A DNA stretch of 28,140 nt from Actinomycetes bacterium (GTDB lineage Bacteria > Actinomycetota > Actinomycetes > Propionibacteriales > Nocardioidaceae), in the NCBI GenBank assembly GCA_023396115.1, contig JAEWXC010000011.1, positions 1 to 28,140 on the forward strand, in the 5' to 3' direction. Below are positions 21,562 to 28,140 of the stretch, piece by piece. Numbering within the stretch: the first letter of the stretch is position 1; every line of letters starts with the position of its first letter. The notes beneath the pieces were generated by a model. That model was given only the letters and a program-made list of their open reading frames with translations. It had not been told where the DNA came from and searched no databases. A program made the position numbers and the translations under genes.

Positions 21562-22821
21562 TCAGTTCTGCGGCTCGATGCCGTGGCGGGTCAGGAAGTT
21601 CTGGGCCGAGCGGGTGGCCAGCGGCATCAGCAGCGCGGCGACGGTGATGATCGCCGCGATCACCAGCCAGCCCACCGCGCCCCACGACATCGCCAGGAAG
21701 GTGAACAGGGCCGGCGCCCAGACCCGGCCCAGCGTGCCGGAGAACTCCGAGGCACCCTGGTACTCGCCGCGACGGGCCGGGTCCATCAGGTCGGCCTCGA
21801 AGGACCACGACGCGGCCGAGAGGTACAGCTCGGCGCCGGTGACGGTGACGTGGCCCAGCCAGATCAGCGCGATCGTGGGCCAGCCGACCGTCTCGTGCGT
21901 GGCGAGCGTGATCAGGCAGCTGAGGACGAAGAAGACCGTCGAGATCCGGATCGCCCGCAGGGCGGTGCTGACGTCCTTGACCCCGCGGGCCGCGGCCATC
22001 GGCAGGAAGATGCACATCACGGTGTTGGTGCCGAACAGGAACGCCAGCAGCACCCGCGGGGCGTCGGTCTGCTCGACCACCCACAGCGGGATGACCAGGT
22101 TGAGGATCACCTGGTTGGTCCACAGCACCCCGGTGAGGAACGTGGTGGAGAGCCACCCGATGTTGCGCAGCGGACCCGGTCCGGGCAGCTTGACCCGGCG
22201 TTCCTCGGCGGTCTTCTCGTCGTGGCTGGCCCGGGGCAGGCGGGTGATGAAGAAGGCGTTGATGAGGAAGACCGCGGCGGTGAACCACGGCACGGCCCGC
22301 AGCACGTCGTTGTTGTGGAAGGCCAGCGCGATGCCGCCGACCAACGACCCGAGGGTGAACCCGACGTTGAGCGCGGAGTACATGTAGGCCCGCGACCGGA
22401 CCCGTTCGCCCGGGGGCAGCACGTCGATCGTGTAGGCGCCGTGGGCGGCACCGCCGAGCGCGCCGACGACCTCCATCGCCACCGCCATCGCCACGTACCC
22501 GGCGAAGTTCTCGATGAACGGCCACACCGCGAACATCGAGGCCTGACCGACCGCACTGACGGCCCACATCCGCTTCGGGCCGTACCGGTCCACCAGCTTG
22601 CCCATCGGCAGCGCCGCGATGAACGCGGCGACGCCGGCGATGGTCAGGCCGAGACCGACCTGGGCGGCACTGAGCCCGACGATCTGGGTGAAGAAGACCG
22701 CCGACCCGGTCATGAAGGTGCCCTCGCCGAGCGCGAACAGCAGCGACTGGCTCGCAAGTCTTCCGGCGAGTGGGGTCGGTGGCGCGAACTTCTTGGTCCA
22801 GGCGGGAGCAGCGACGAACAT
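21562..22821 (-). CDS. MFS transporter, tandem paralogue 1
   Basis: A 419-residue major facilitator superfamily protein with about 12 transmembrane segments. The loop 2-3 signature is GKLVDRYGPKR. It is closely related to the neighbouring MFS gene: for example, 23 of 26 residues match in the first loop after TM1, and the segments around WPFIE, GFTLG, RAVPW and TGAELY align without large gaps. The ATG at 22821 is used, with GGGAG eleven bases upstream; an in-frame GTG at 22845 is possible. It ends 43 bases downstream of (on the minus strand, before) the menA start, so read-through into menA is possible. Substrate unknown. Confidence 0.88.
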   Translation of the reverse strand: MFVAAPAWTKKFAPPTPLAGRLASQSLLFALGEGTFMTGSAVFFTQIVGLSAAQVGLGLTIAGVAAFIAALPMGKLVDRYGPKRMWAVSAVGQASMFAVWPFIENFAGYVAMAVAMEVVGALGGAAHGAYTIDVLPPGERVRSRAYMYSALNVGFTLGSLVGGIALAFHNNDVLRAVPWFTAAVFLINAFFITRLPRASHDEKTAEERRVKLPGPGPLRNIGWLSTTFLTGVLWTNQVILNLVIPLWVVEQTDAPRVLLAFLFGTNTVMCIFLPMAAARGVKDVSTALRAIRISTVFFVLSCLITLATHETVGWPTIALIWLGHVTVTGAELYLSAASWSFEADLMDPARRGEYQGASEFSGTLGRVWAPALFTFLAMSWGAVGWLVIAAIITVAALLMPLATRSAQNFLTRHGIEPQN

Positions 22822-22916
22822 CGTCGACCAGTCTCCCGCTTTCACGGGGTGCGGGCGAGGCGTTTTCCGGTGCGGTGCGTCACGCCTGACCCTCCGCAGC
22901 GTCGCGGCGGTGCCGG

Positions 22917-24164
22917 TCAGCGGGTGGGGTCGAGGTCGTGCTCGGCCAGGTACCGCTCGGCCCGTCGCGCGGCCGGGTGCATGAGGGTGCAGCCGAGCAC
23001 CACCACCACGGCGATGGTGATCCACCCCGGGGTGCCCCACTCCAGGGCCAGCCAGGTGAACGCCGCCGGTGCCCACACCTCCCCGAGGGTGCCGCCGAGC
23101 CGCGCGGCCCCCGCGTACTCGCCGCGCCGGTCCGGGTCGGAGAGGTCCGACATGAAGCCCCAGTGCCCGGCCGACTGGTACAGCTCGGCGCCGGTCACCG
23201 TCACGTGGCCGAGCCATACCAGCGCGATCGTGATCCACCCGACGGTGTCGTGGGTGACCAGCACGATCGCGCAGGAGAGCACCATGAAGAACGCGCTGAT
23301 CCGCGACGCCCGCAACGACGCGGCCACCGAGTCGATGCCGCGGGCCGCGGCCACCTGCAGCAGCACCGCCATCAGGGTGTTGGTGCCGAACAGCCACGCC
23401 AGCAGCACCCGCGGCGCGTCGGTCTCCTGCACCAGCCAGAGCGGGATCACCACGTTGAGCAGCACCTGGTTGGTCGACAGGATCCCGTCGCCGAACATCA
23501 GGACCAGGAAGCCCCGGTTGCGCAGCGCCCCCGGGGTGATCAGCCGGTCGCCCTCGCCGGGCGTGCTGGTCCGCGACTCGCCCGCACTCGGAGGCATCCG
23601 GGTGATGAAGAAGGCGTTGACGGCCAGGATCGCCGCGGTCAGCCACGGCACCGCCCGCACCACGTCGTTGTCGTTGAACGCCAACGCCACACCGCCGATC
23701 GCGGCGCCCAGGGTGAACCCGATGTTGAGCGCGGCCCGCATGAAGGCGAGCGAACGGACCCGCTCCTCGCGGGGGAAGACGTCGAGGGTGTAGGCGGACC
23801 GGCCGCCGGAGCCGAACGAGTTGACCAGCTCCAGCACCACCATCATCGCCAGGAAGCCGCCGAGCCCCTCGATGAAGGGCCAGGTGGCGTAGAGCGCCGC
23901 CGTGCCGATGGCCCCCAGGGCCCACGAGCGCCGGTGCCCGATCCGGTCGGCCAGGCGTCCCATCGGCATCGAGGCCAGGAACGTGACGCCCATGGCCACG
24001 GTGAGCCCCAGCCCGACCTGGGCGGCGGTGAGGCCGACGATCTGGGTGAAGAAGACCGCGCTGCCGGTGAGGAAGGCACCCTCGCCGGTGGCGAAGAGGA
24101 TCGACTGCACCGACAACCGGCGGGCCAGGGTGGTGGGCGGAAGGAATCGCGACAACCCGGGCAC
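22917..24164 (-). CDS. MFS transporter, tandem paralogue 2
   Basis: A 415-residue major facilitator superfamily protein with about 12 transmembrane segments and the signature GRLADRIGHRR. It is a paralogue of the gene downstream (21562-22821) and most likely arose by tandem duplication. GTG 24164 is preferred, with AGGA eight bases upstream, and it gives an N terminus like that of the paralogue. A longer form from GTG 24215 adds 17 residues but has no ribosome site. A 95-base gap without features separates the two. It is divergent from menE. Substrate is not predictable. Confidence 0.87.
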   Translation of the reverse strand: MPGLSRFLPPTTLARRLSVQSILFATGEGAFLTGSAVFFTQIVGLTAAQVGLGLTVAMGVTFLASMPMGRLADRIGHRRSWALGAIGTAALYATWPFIEGLGGFLAMMVVLELVNSFGSGGRSAYTLDVFPREERVRSLAFMRAALNIGFTLGAAIGGVALAFNDNDVVRAVPWLTAAILAVNAFFITRMPPSAGESRTSTPGEGDRLITPGALRNRGFLVLMFGDGILSTNQVLLNVVIPLWLVQETDAPRVLLAWLFGTNTLMAVLLQVAAARGIDSVAASLRASRISAFFMVLSCAIVLVTHDTVGWITIALVWLGHVTVTGAELYQSAGHWGFMSDLSDPDRRGEYAGAARLGGTLGEVWAPAAFTWLALEWGTPGWITIAVVVVLGCTLMHPAARRAERYLAEHDLDPTR

Positions 24165-24256
24165 GGCACCGGATCCTGCCAGCCCCTGCCGACAGCGGTC
24201 GACCGGTTTCCTCACCGGCTGCGGAGTCCGCCCGGCCCGCAGGACGCACAGCCCGG

Positions 24257-24262
24257 TAGCGT
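24257..24262 (+). promoter_or_regulatory. -10-like TAGCGT of a leaderless promoter (menECD)
   Basis: TAGCGT fits TAnnnT and is followed by six bases and GTG 24269. It would drive the overlapping menE-menC-menD operon. No ribosome site precedes the GTG. Confidence 0.45.
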
Positions 24263-24268
24263 CGGGGC

Positions 24269-25282
24269 GTGACCCACCTCCGCCCCAGCAGCGACCCGGC
24301 CACCGCCGTGGAGCAGTTGCGGGGGTGGCTGGCCGCCGCGGTGCCCGAGCTGCTGCTGATCGAGACCTCCGGGTCCTCGGGCCGGCCCAAGCGGGTGCTG
24401 CTGACCCGCGACGCCGTGGTGGCCTCGGCCCGGGCCTCGGCCGAGCGGGTCGGCACCGGCCGGTGGGCGCTGCGGCTGCCCTCCGACTACGTCGCCGGGG
24501 TCCAGGTCGTGGTCCGCTCCCTGCTCGCCGGGCACGACCCGGTGCTCGGGGCTTGGTCCGACGAGCAGGGCCCGGCCACGGCCACCTCGCTGGTCGGCAC
24601 CCAGCTGCACCGGATGCTCACCGACCCCGACGACGTCGCCGCGCTGGCCTCGATGCAGGTGGTGCTGCTCGGCGGCGGGCCGGTCGACGCCGGTGACCGG
24701 GCGGCCGCCGAGGCCGCCGGGATCCGGGTGGTGGCCACCTACGGCGCCTCGGAGACCGCGGGCGGCTGCGTCTACGACGGGTTCCCACTGCCCGGCAGCA
24801 CAGCAGAGGTCGACCCCGACGGGCGGATCCGGCTGGGCGGCCCCACGATCTTCTCCGGCTACGAGGGCGACCCCGAGCTGACCGCGCAGACCCTGGTGGC
24901 CGGCGCCTACCTGACCTCCGACGGCGGCCGGCTCGAACCGGACGGCCGGCTGGTGGTGCTGGGCCGGCTCGACGACGTCGCGGTGAGCGGTGGGGTGAAG
25001 GTGCCGATGCCGGCGGTCGCGGCCCGGCTGCGTGGGCACCCCGGTGTCGCGGTGGTCGAGGTGCTCGCCGTCCCCGACGCCGAGTGGGGCCAGCGGGTCG
25101 TCGCCTTCGTCGAACCCGCGCCCGGTGCCGAACCCGACCTGGCCGGGCTGCGCGACTTCGTGGCGGACGTGCACCCGCGCAGCTGGGCGCCCCGGCAGCT
25201 GGAGCTGCGCCGCCCGCTGCCGCTGCTGGCCAACGGCAAGGTCGACCGGCAGGCCCTGGTCCGTTCGGTGCAGGAGGCGTGA
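24269..25282 (+). CDS. menE: o-Succinylbenzoate-CoA ligase
   Basis: A 337-residue ANL-family ligase that joins o-succinylbenzoate to CoA in menaquinone synthesis. The phosphate loop is IETSGSSGRPKRVLLT at 31-46, the A5 region is TYGASETAGG, and the A10 lysine is K324 in LLANGKVDRQAL. It lacks part of the N-terminal domain seen in longer acyl-CoA ligases, as is usual for actinobacterial MenE. It starts at GTG 24269, apparently leaderless. It overlaps menC by one base (TGATG), with CAGGAGG inside its end acting as the menC ribosome site. MenB, MenF and the final methyltransferase are not in the window. Confidence 0.94.
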   Translation: MTHLRPSSDPATAVEQLRGWLAAAVPELLLIETSGSSGRPKRVLLTRDAVVASARASAERVGTGRWALRLPSDYVAGVQVVVRSLLAGHDPVLGAWSDEQGPATATSLVGTQLHRMLTDPDDVAALASMQVVLLGGGPVDAGDRAAAEAAGIRVVATYGASETAGGCVYDGFPLPGSTAEVDPDGRIRLGGPTIFSGYEGDPELTAQTLVAGAYLTSDGGRLEPDGRLVVLGRLDDVAVSGGVKVPMPAVAARLRGHPGVAVVEVLAVPDAEWGQRVVAFVEPAPGAEPDLAGLRDFVADVHPRSWAPRQLELRRPLPLLANGKVDRQALVRSVQEA

Positions 25283-26241
25283 TGCAGGTCTACTCGATCC
25301 CGATGACCACCCGGTTCCGCGGCATCACCGTCCGCGAGGGTGTGCTGCTGCGCGGCGAGGCCGGCTGGGGGGAGTGGAGCCCGTTCCTGGAGTACCCGCC
25401 CGAGGTCGCCGAGCCGTGGCTGCGCTGTGCCACCGAGGCGGCCGCCGGGGACTGGCCCCGCCCGCTGCGGGACCGGGTTCCGGTCAACGTCACCGTCCCG
25501 GTCGTGTCCCCGGAACGGGCCCACGCCCACGTCCTGGCCAGCGGGTGCGCCACCGCGAAGGTCAAGGTCGCCGACCCCGGCTCCACGCTCGCCGAGGACC
25601 AGGCCCGGTTGGAGGCGGTCCGGGACGCGCTGGGCGCGGAGGGCCGGATCCGGATCGACGTCAACGGCCTGTGGGACGTCGAGACCGCGGTCGCCGCGAT
25701 CCCCGTGCTGGACGCCGCCGCCGGTGGGTTGGAGTACGTCGAGCAGCCGGTGATGGACGTGGAGGACCTGGCCCGGGTGCGGCGCCGGGTGGACGTGCCG
25801 ATCGCCGCCGACGAGTCGATCCGTCGCGCCGAGGACCCCTACCGGGTCCGTGACCTGGCCGCCGCCGACGTCGCGGTGCTCAAGGTCCAGCCGCTCGGCG
25901 GGGTGCGGGCGTGCCTGCGGATCGCGGAGGAGATCGGCCTGCCGGTGGTGGTCTCCTCGGCGCTGGAGACGTCGGTGGGCATCGCCGCCGGGGTGGCGTT
26001 GGCCGCGGCCCTGCCCGACCTGCAGCACGCCTGCGGCCTGGCCACGGTCAACCTGTTCACCGACGACGTCGCCACGCACCCGCTGCTGCCGGTCGAGGGC
26101 CACCTGCCGGTGGGGGCACCGACCCTCGACCCCGCGGCCGTGCAGCGGCTGGCCGCCACCCCGGACCGGGTCGCGCACTGGCAGGCCCGGCTGGCCGAGG
26201 TGCGGGCCGTCCGGCCCGTGCGGGAGGATCTGGCCCCATGA
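25282..26241 (+). CDS. menC: o-Succinylbenzoate synthase
   Basis: A 319-residue enolase-superfamily enzyme that dehydrates SHCHC to o-succinylbenzoate. The KxK motif is K93/K95 in TAKVKV; the metal ligands are D126 (IDVNG), E154 (VEQP) and D177 (AADES); the second catalytic lysine is K201 (LKVQPLGG). All key residues are in the expected order. The start overlaps the menE stop, and its stop overlaps the menD start (ATGA). This order, E-C-D, reflects one transcript for three consecutive steps. Confidence 0.96.
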   Translation: MQVYSIPMTTRFRGITVREGVLLRGEAGWGEWSPFLEYPPEVAEPWLRCATEAAAGDWPRPLRDRVPVNVTVPVVSPERAHAHVLASGCATAKVKVADPGSTLAEDQARLEAVRDALGAEGRIRIDVNGLWDVETAVAAIPVLDAAAGGLEYVEQPVMDVEDLARVRRRVDVPIAADESIRRAEDPYRVRDLAAADVAVLKVQPLGGVRACLRIAEEIGLPVVVSSALETSVGIAAGVALAAALPDLQHACGLATVNLFTDDVATHPLLPVEGHLPVGAPTLDPAAVQRLAATPDRVAHWQARLAEVRAVRPVREDLAP

Positions 26242-27842
26242 GCCACCCGTCCGCGACCGCGCTGGCCCGGGACCTGGTCACGGTGCTGGTCTCCTCGGGG
26301 GTCAGCGAGATCGTGGTCTGCCCCGGCTCTCGCAACGCCCCGCTCTCCTACGCCGTGCACGCGGCCGCGCGCGCCGGGCTGCTGCGGCTGCACACCCACA
26401 TCGACGAGCGCAGTGCCGGGTTCCTGGCCCTGGGTCTGGCCAAGGCCGGCGCCCCGGCCGCGGTGCTGGTCACCTCCGGCACCGCGGTGGCCAACCTGCA
26501 CCCGGCCGTCCTCGAGGCCGCGCACGCCGGGGTCGCGCTGGTGGTCCTGAGCGCCGACCGACCCGCCACGCTGCGCGGCACCGGCGCCTCCCAGACCACC
26601 GACCAGGTGCGGATGTTCGGGGACGCCGCGGACTTCCTCGACGTCGTCGGCCCCGACCAGGTCCCCGACGTGGCCGAGGCCCTCGACGACCTGCCGTGGC
26701 GGCAGCGTCCGGTGCACCTCAACGTGCAGCTCACCCCGCCGCTGGTGCCCACCGACGACTGGCAGCCCCGGGTGGAGCACCGCGACGTGCGGTTCACCCG
26801 GAAGCGGCCGATGCCGCACCAGGAGGTGCTGCCCCTGGGCCCGGCGACCGTGGTCGTGGCCGGGGACGACGCCGGCCCGCGCGCCCGGGTGCTGGCCGAG
26901 GCCGCCGGGTGGCCGCTGCTGGCCGAACCCTCCTCGGGGGCCCGCACCGGGGACCACGCGATCCGGACCTACCGGCTGCTGCTCGGCACCGGCCTGGGGG
27001 AGCGGATCGAGCGGGTGGTGGTGACCGGACACCCGACGCTCTCCCGACCCGTCACCCGGTTGCTGGAGCGTGCCGACGTCGAGGTCGTCTCGGTGGCGCC
27101 GCCCGGTCGCTGGCCCGCCCGGCCGTTCCGGGTCGACCGGACCGTCGACGCGCTGGCCGTGGACGGCCGCGAGGACGGCACCTGGCTGACCGAGTGGCGC
27201 ACCGCCGACGCCGCCCTGGCGCGGGCCGTGGACGCCCGGCTCGCGGCGGAGCCGGACCTGACACCGTGGGAGGTGGCGGCGGCCGTGGCCCGGGCGCTGC
27301 CGCCGCAGGGGTTGCTGCTGGTCGGCGCCTCCAGCCCGATCCGCGACCTGGACCTGATGGCCGCCCCCTGGCCGGTGGGCCAGCGGCGCCTGGTGCTCGC
27401 CAACCGCGGGCTGGCCGGCATCGACGGCACCGTCTCCACCGCGATCGGCGCGGCCCTGGGTCGGCAGTCCAGCCGCGCGTTCGCCCTGCTGGGTGACGTC
27501 ACCTTCCTGCACGACACCACCGGCCTGGTGCGTGGCCCCGGCCAGCCCGAGCCCGACCTCACGCTGGTGGTCGTCAACGACGACGGCGGCTCGATCTTCA
27601 CCGTCCTGGAGCAGGGCGCCCCCGAGCTCGCCGGGCCCTACGAGGACCTGTTCGGCACCCCGCACGGAGTCGACCTGGCGGCCCTGTGCGCCGCGACCCG
27701 GACCCCGCACTGGCGGGTGGAGTCGCTGCCCGAGCTGGAGCAGGCGCTGGCCTCGCCCAACGGCGGGATCGAGGTGGTCGAGGTGCGGGTGCGCCGCGAC
27801 AACCGGCGCGAGCTCGACGCCGTGCTGCGCGCCCTGGCCTGA
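26238..27842 (+). CDS. menD: 2-Succinyl-5-enolpyruvyl-6-hydroxy-3-cyclohexene-1-carboxylate synthase
   Basis: A 534-residue thiamine-diphosphate enzyme that joins isochorismate and 2-oxoglutarate (as the succinic semialdehyde carbanion). The N-terminal domain shows VVCPGSRNAPLSYA, HIDERSAGFLALG with the cofactor-activating glutamate, and TSGTAVANLHPAV. The C-terminal domain has the diphosphate-binding GDVTFLHDTTGL ... VVVNDDGGSIF motif. The length is normal for MenD. It is the last recognised gene of the men operon, and a repeat cluster follows after 13 bases with no clear terminator. Confidence 0.96.
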   Translation: MSHPSATALARDLVTVLVSSGVSEIVVCPGSRNAPLSYAVHAAARAGLLRLHTHIDERSAGFLALGLAKAGAPAAVLVTSGTAVANLHPAVLEAAHAGVALVVLSADRPATLRGTGASQTTDQVRMFGDAADFLDVVGPDQVPDVAEALDDLPWRQRPVHLNVQLTPPLVPTDDWQPRVEHRDVRFTRKRPMPHQEVLPLGPATVVVAGDDAGPRARVLAEAAGWPLLAEPSSGARTGDHAIRTYRLLLGTGLGERIERVVVTGHPTLSRPVTRLLERADVEVVSVAPPGRWPARPFRVDRTVDALAVDGREDGTWLTEWRTADAALARAVDARLAAEPDLTPWEVAAAVARALPPQGLLLVGASSPIRDLDLMAAPWPVGQRRLVLANRGLAGIDGTVSTAIGAALGRQSSRAFALLGDVTFLHDTTGLVRGPGQPEPDLTLVVVNDDGGSIFTVLEQGAPELAGPYEDLFGTPHGVDLAALCAATRTPHWRVESLPELEQALASPNGGIEVVEVRVRRDNRRELDAVLRALA

Positions 27843-27855
27843 CCTGTAGGGCCGC

Positions 27856-28006
27856 TGGTTGAGCGTGCCGAAACCGCCTGTCCGCCCCGGTGGTTGAGCG
27901 TGCCGAAACAGCCCGCCCCGGGTCCCGGCAGCCTCGACCGACGCACTGCGAGCCCGCAACCGCCCGTCCGTCCGTCCCCGGGTCTCGGCAGGCTCGACCG
28001 ACGCAC
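27856..28006. repeat. Second cluster of the dispersed intergenic repeat
   Basis: Two direct copies (27856-27875 and 27889-27909, TGGTTGAGCGTGCCGAAAC) and two inverted copies (27920-27946 and 27980-28006, starting GGGTCYCGGCAG) are present. The inverted pair agree at 25 of 27 positions and are spaced 60 bases apart. The unit is the same as at 1101-1236, with TTGAG in place of TCGAG. The inverted copies end in CGACCGACGCAC. The segment lies between menD and the end of an insertion sequence, and no ORF is supported. Confidence 0.8.
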
Positions 28007-28020
28007 CGCCAGCCCCCGGA

Positions 28021-28140
28021 CGCTCCTATAGATCGTCAAGTGCTGATTGGTGCTGGTTGGCTGGCGAGTTCTTCGCGGATGATGGGGAGGAGTTCGCGGG
28101 CGATGTAGCGCTTGAGGCAGCGGATGATGTCGCGTTTGGT
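28021..28140 (-). mobile_element. Right-hand portion of an IS110-type insertion sequence (partial)
   Basis: Base composition drops in GC from about 28025 onward, where the sequence changes from repeat-derived DNA to the transposase tail. The exact end of the element cannot be fixed from one side; the boundary is probably within 28007-28035. No terminal inverted repeat is expected for this family. Confidence 0.5.
28036..28140 (-). CDS. IS110-family transposase, C-terminal end only (partial)
   Basis: The last 34 codons and the stop of a minus-strand gene; the remainder lies beyond the right edge. The peptide includes IRCLKRYIARELLPIIREEL, which resembles the C terminus of IS110-family DEDD transposases (typically ...AIRALKRYIAREI...). 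Codon use differs sharply from the surrounding genes, with many A/T third positions, as expected of recently acquired DNA. Only the tail is seen, so the assignment to IS110 rests on one motif. The bridge RNA of such elements, if present, would lie near the far end outside the window. Confidence 0.7.
   Translation of the reverse strand, partial: TKRDIIRCLKRYIARELLPIIREELASQPAPIST

Noticed and set aside
21562..24456. A 964-codon minus-strand open frame across both MFS genes
   Set aside because: Its last 419 codons are the real first MFS gene. The upstream part is the wrong frame of the second MFS gene and of menE.
1..28140. tRNA, rRNA and CRISPR arrays
   Set aside because: No cloverleaf-like segment, rRNA motif or regularly spaced direct repeat with unique spacers was seen. 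The two repeat clusters are irregular and in mixed orientation.

Overview
The window is chromosomal DNA from a very GC-rich, densely coding actinobacterium. Gene order, proteins and intergenic repeats best fit the Nocardioides / Propionibacteriales group; this is inference, since no rRNA is present. From memory, the order DUF5667 protein - ECF sigma - HAD phosphatase - (acyl-CoA ligase) - glutaredoxin-like - rex - hemA - hemC - hemD - hemB matches the Streptomyces rsbN-bldN ... rex-hemACDB locus. The order hemL - phosphoglycerate mutase-like - TlpA - CcdA - ResB - CcsA ... men genes matches mycobacteria.

Layout. 1-1036: 3' part of a lysophospholipid acyltransferase gene. 1101-1236: cluster of a short intergenic repeat. 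1247-4469, minus strand: HAD-IB phosphatase, BldN-like ECF sigma factor, and a membrane-anchored DUF5667 (RsbN-like) anti-sigma candidate. 4562-6432: acyl-CoA ligase and a glutaredoxin-like protein. 6567-12272: Rex operator, rex, then hemA-hemC-cobA/hemD-hemB with overlapping or nearly touching genes. 12301-12350: two-way terminator. 12360-13652, minus strand: secreted lytic transglycosylase. 14023-19905: hemL, a histidine phosphatase and the System II cytochrome c maturation genes tlpA/resA-like, ccdA, resB, ccsA. 20028-20635: two small membrane proteins. 20643-27842: menaquinone genes menA, menE, menC and menD, with two tandem MFS transporters between menA and menE. 27856-28006: second cluster of the same repeat. 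28036-28140: tail of an IS110-family transposase running off the window.

The window is essentially a respiratory cofactor island. It makes tetrapyrrole from glutamyl-tRNA (hemA, hemL, hemB, hemC, hemD), attaches heme to cytochrome c (tlpA, ccdA, resB, ccsA) and makes menaquinone (menE, menC, menD, menA). Rex, an NADH/NAD+ sensor, heads the hem operon and has an operator over its own promoter.

The most interesting signal is regulatory. Two intergenic sites, upstream of the DUF5667 gene and upstream of the lytic transglycosylase gene, share CGTAAC-N17-CGTTG(A/G) with identical spacing, and each lies about 60-65 bases before its start codon. This resembles the promoter class remembered for Streptomyces sigma-BldN, whose gene homologue lies next to the first site. 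It suggests a small self-contained BldN-RsbN circuit that also controls a wall hydrolase. A second recurring pattern is a -10-like hexamer (often TAGGCT) 6-7 bases before a GTG start, suggesting leaderless transcripts.
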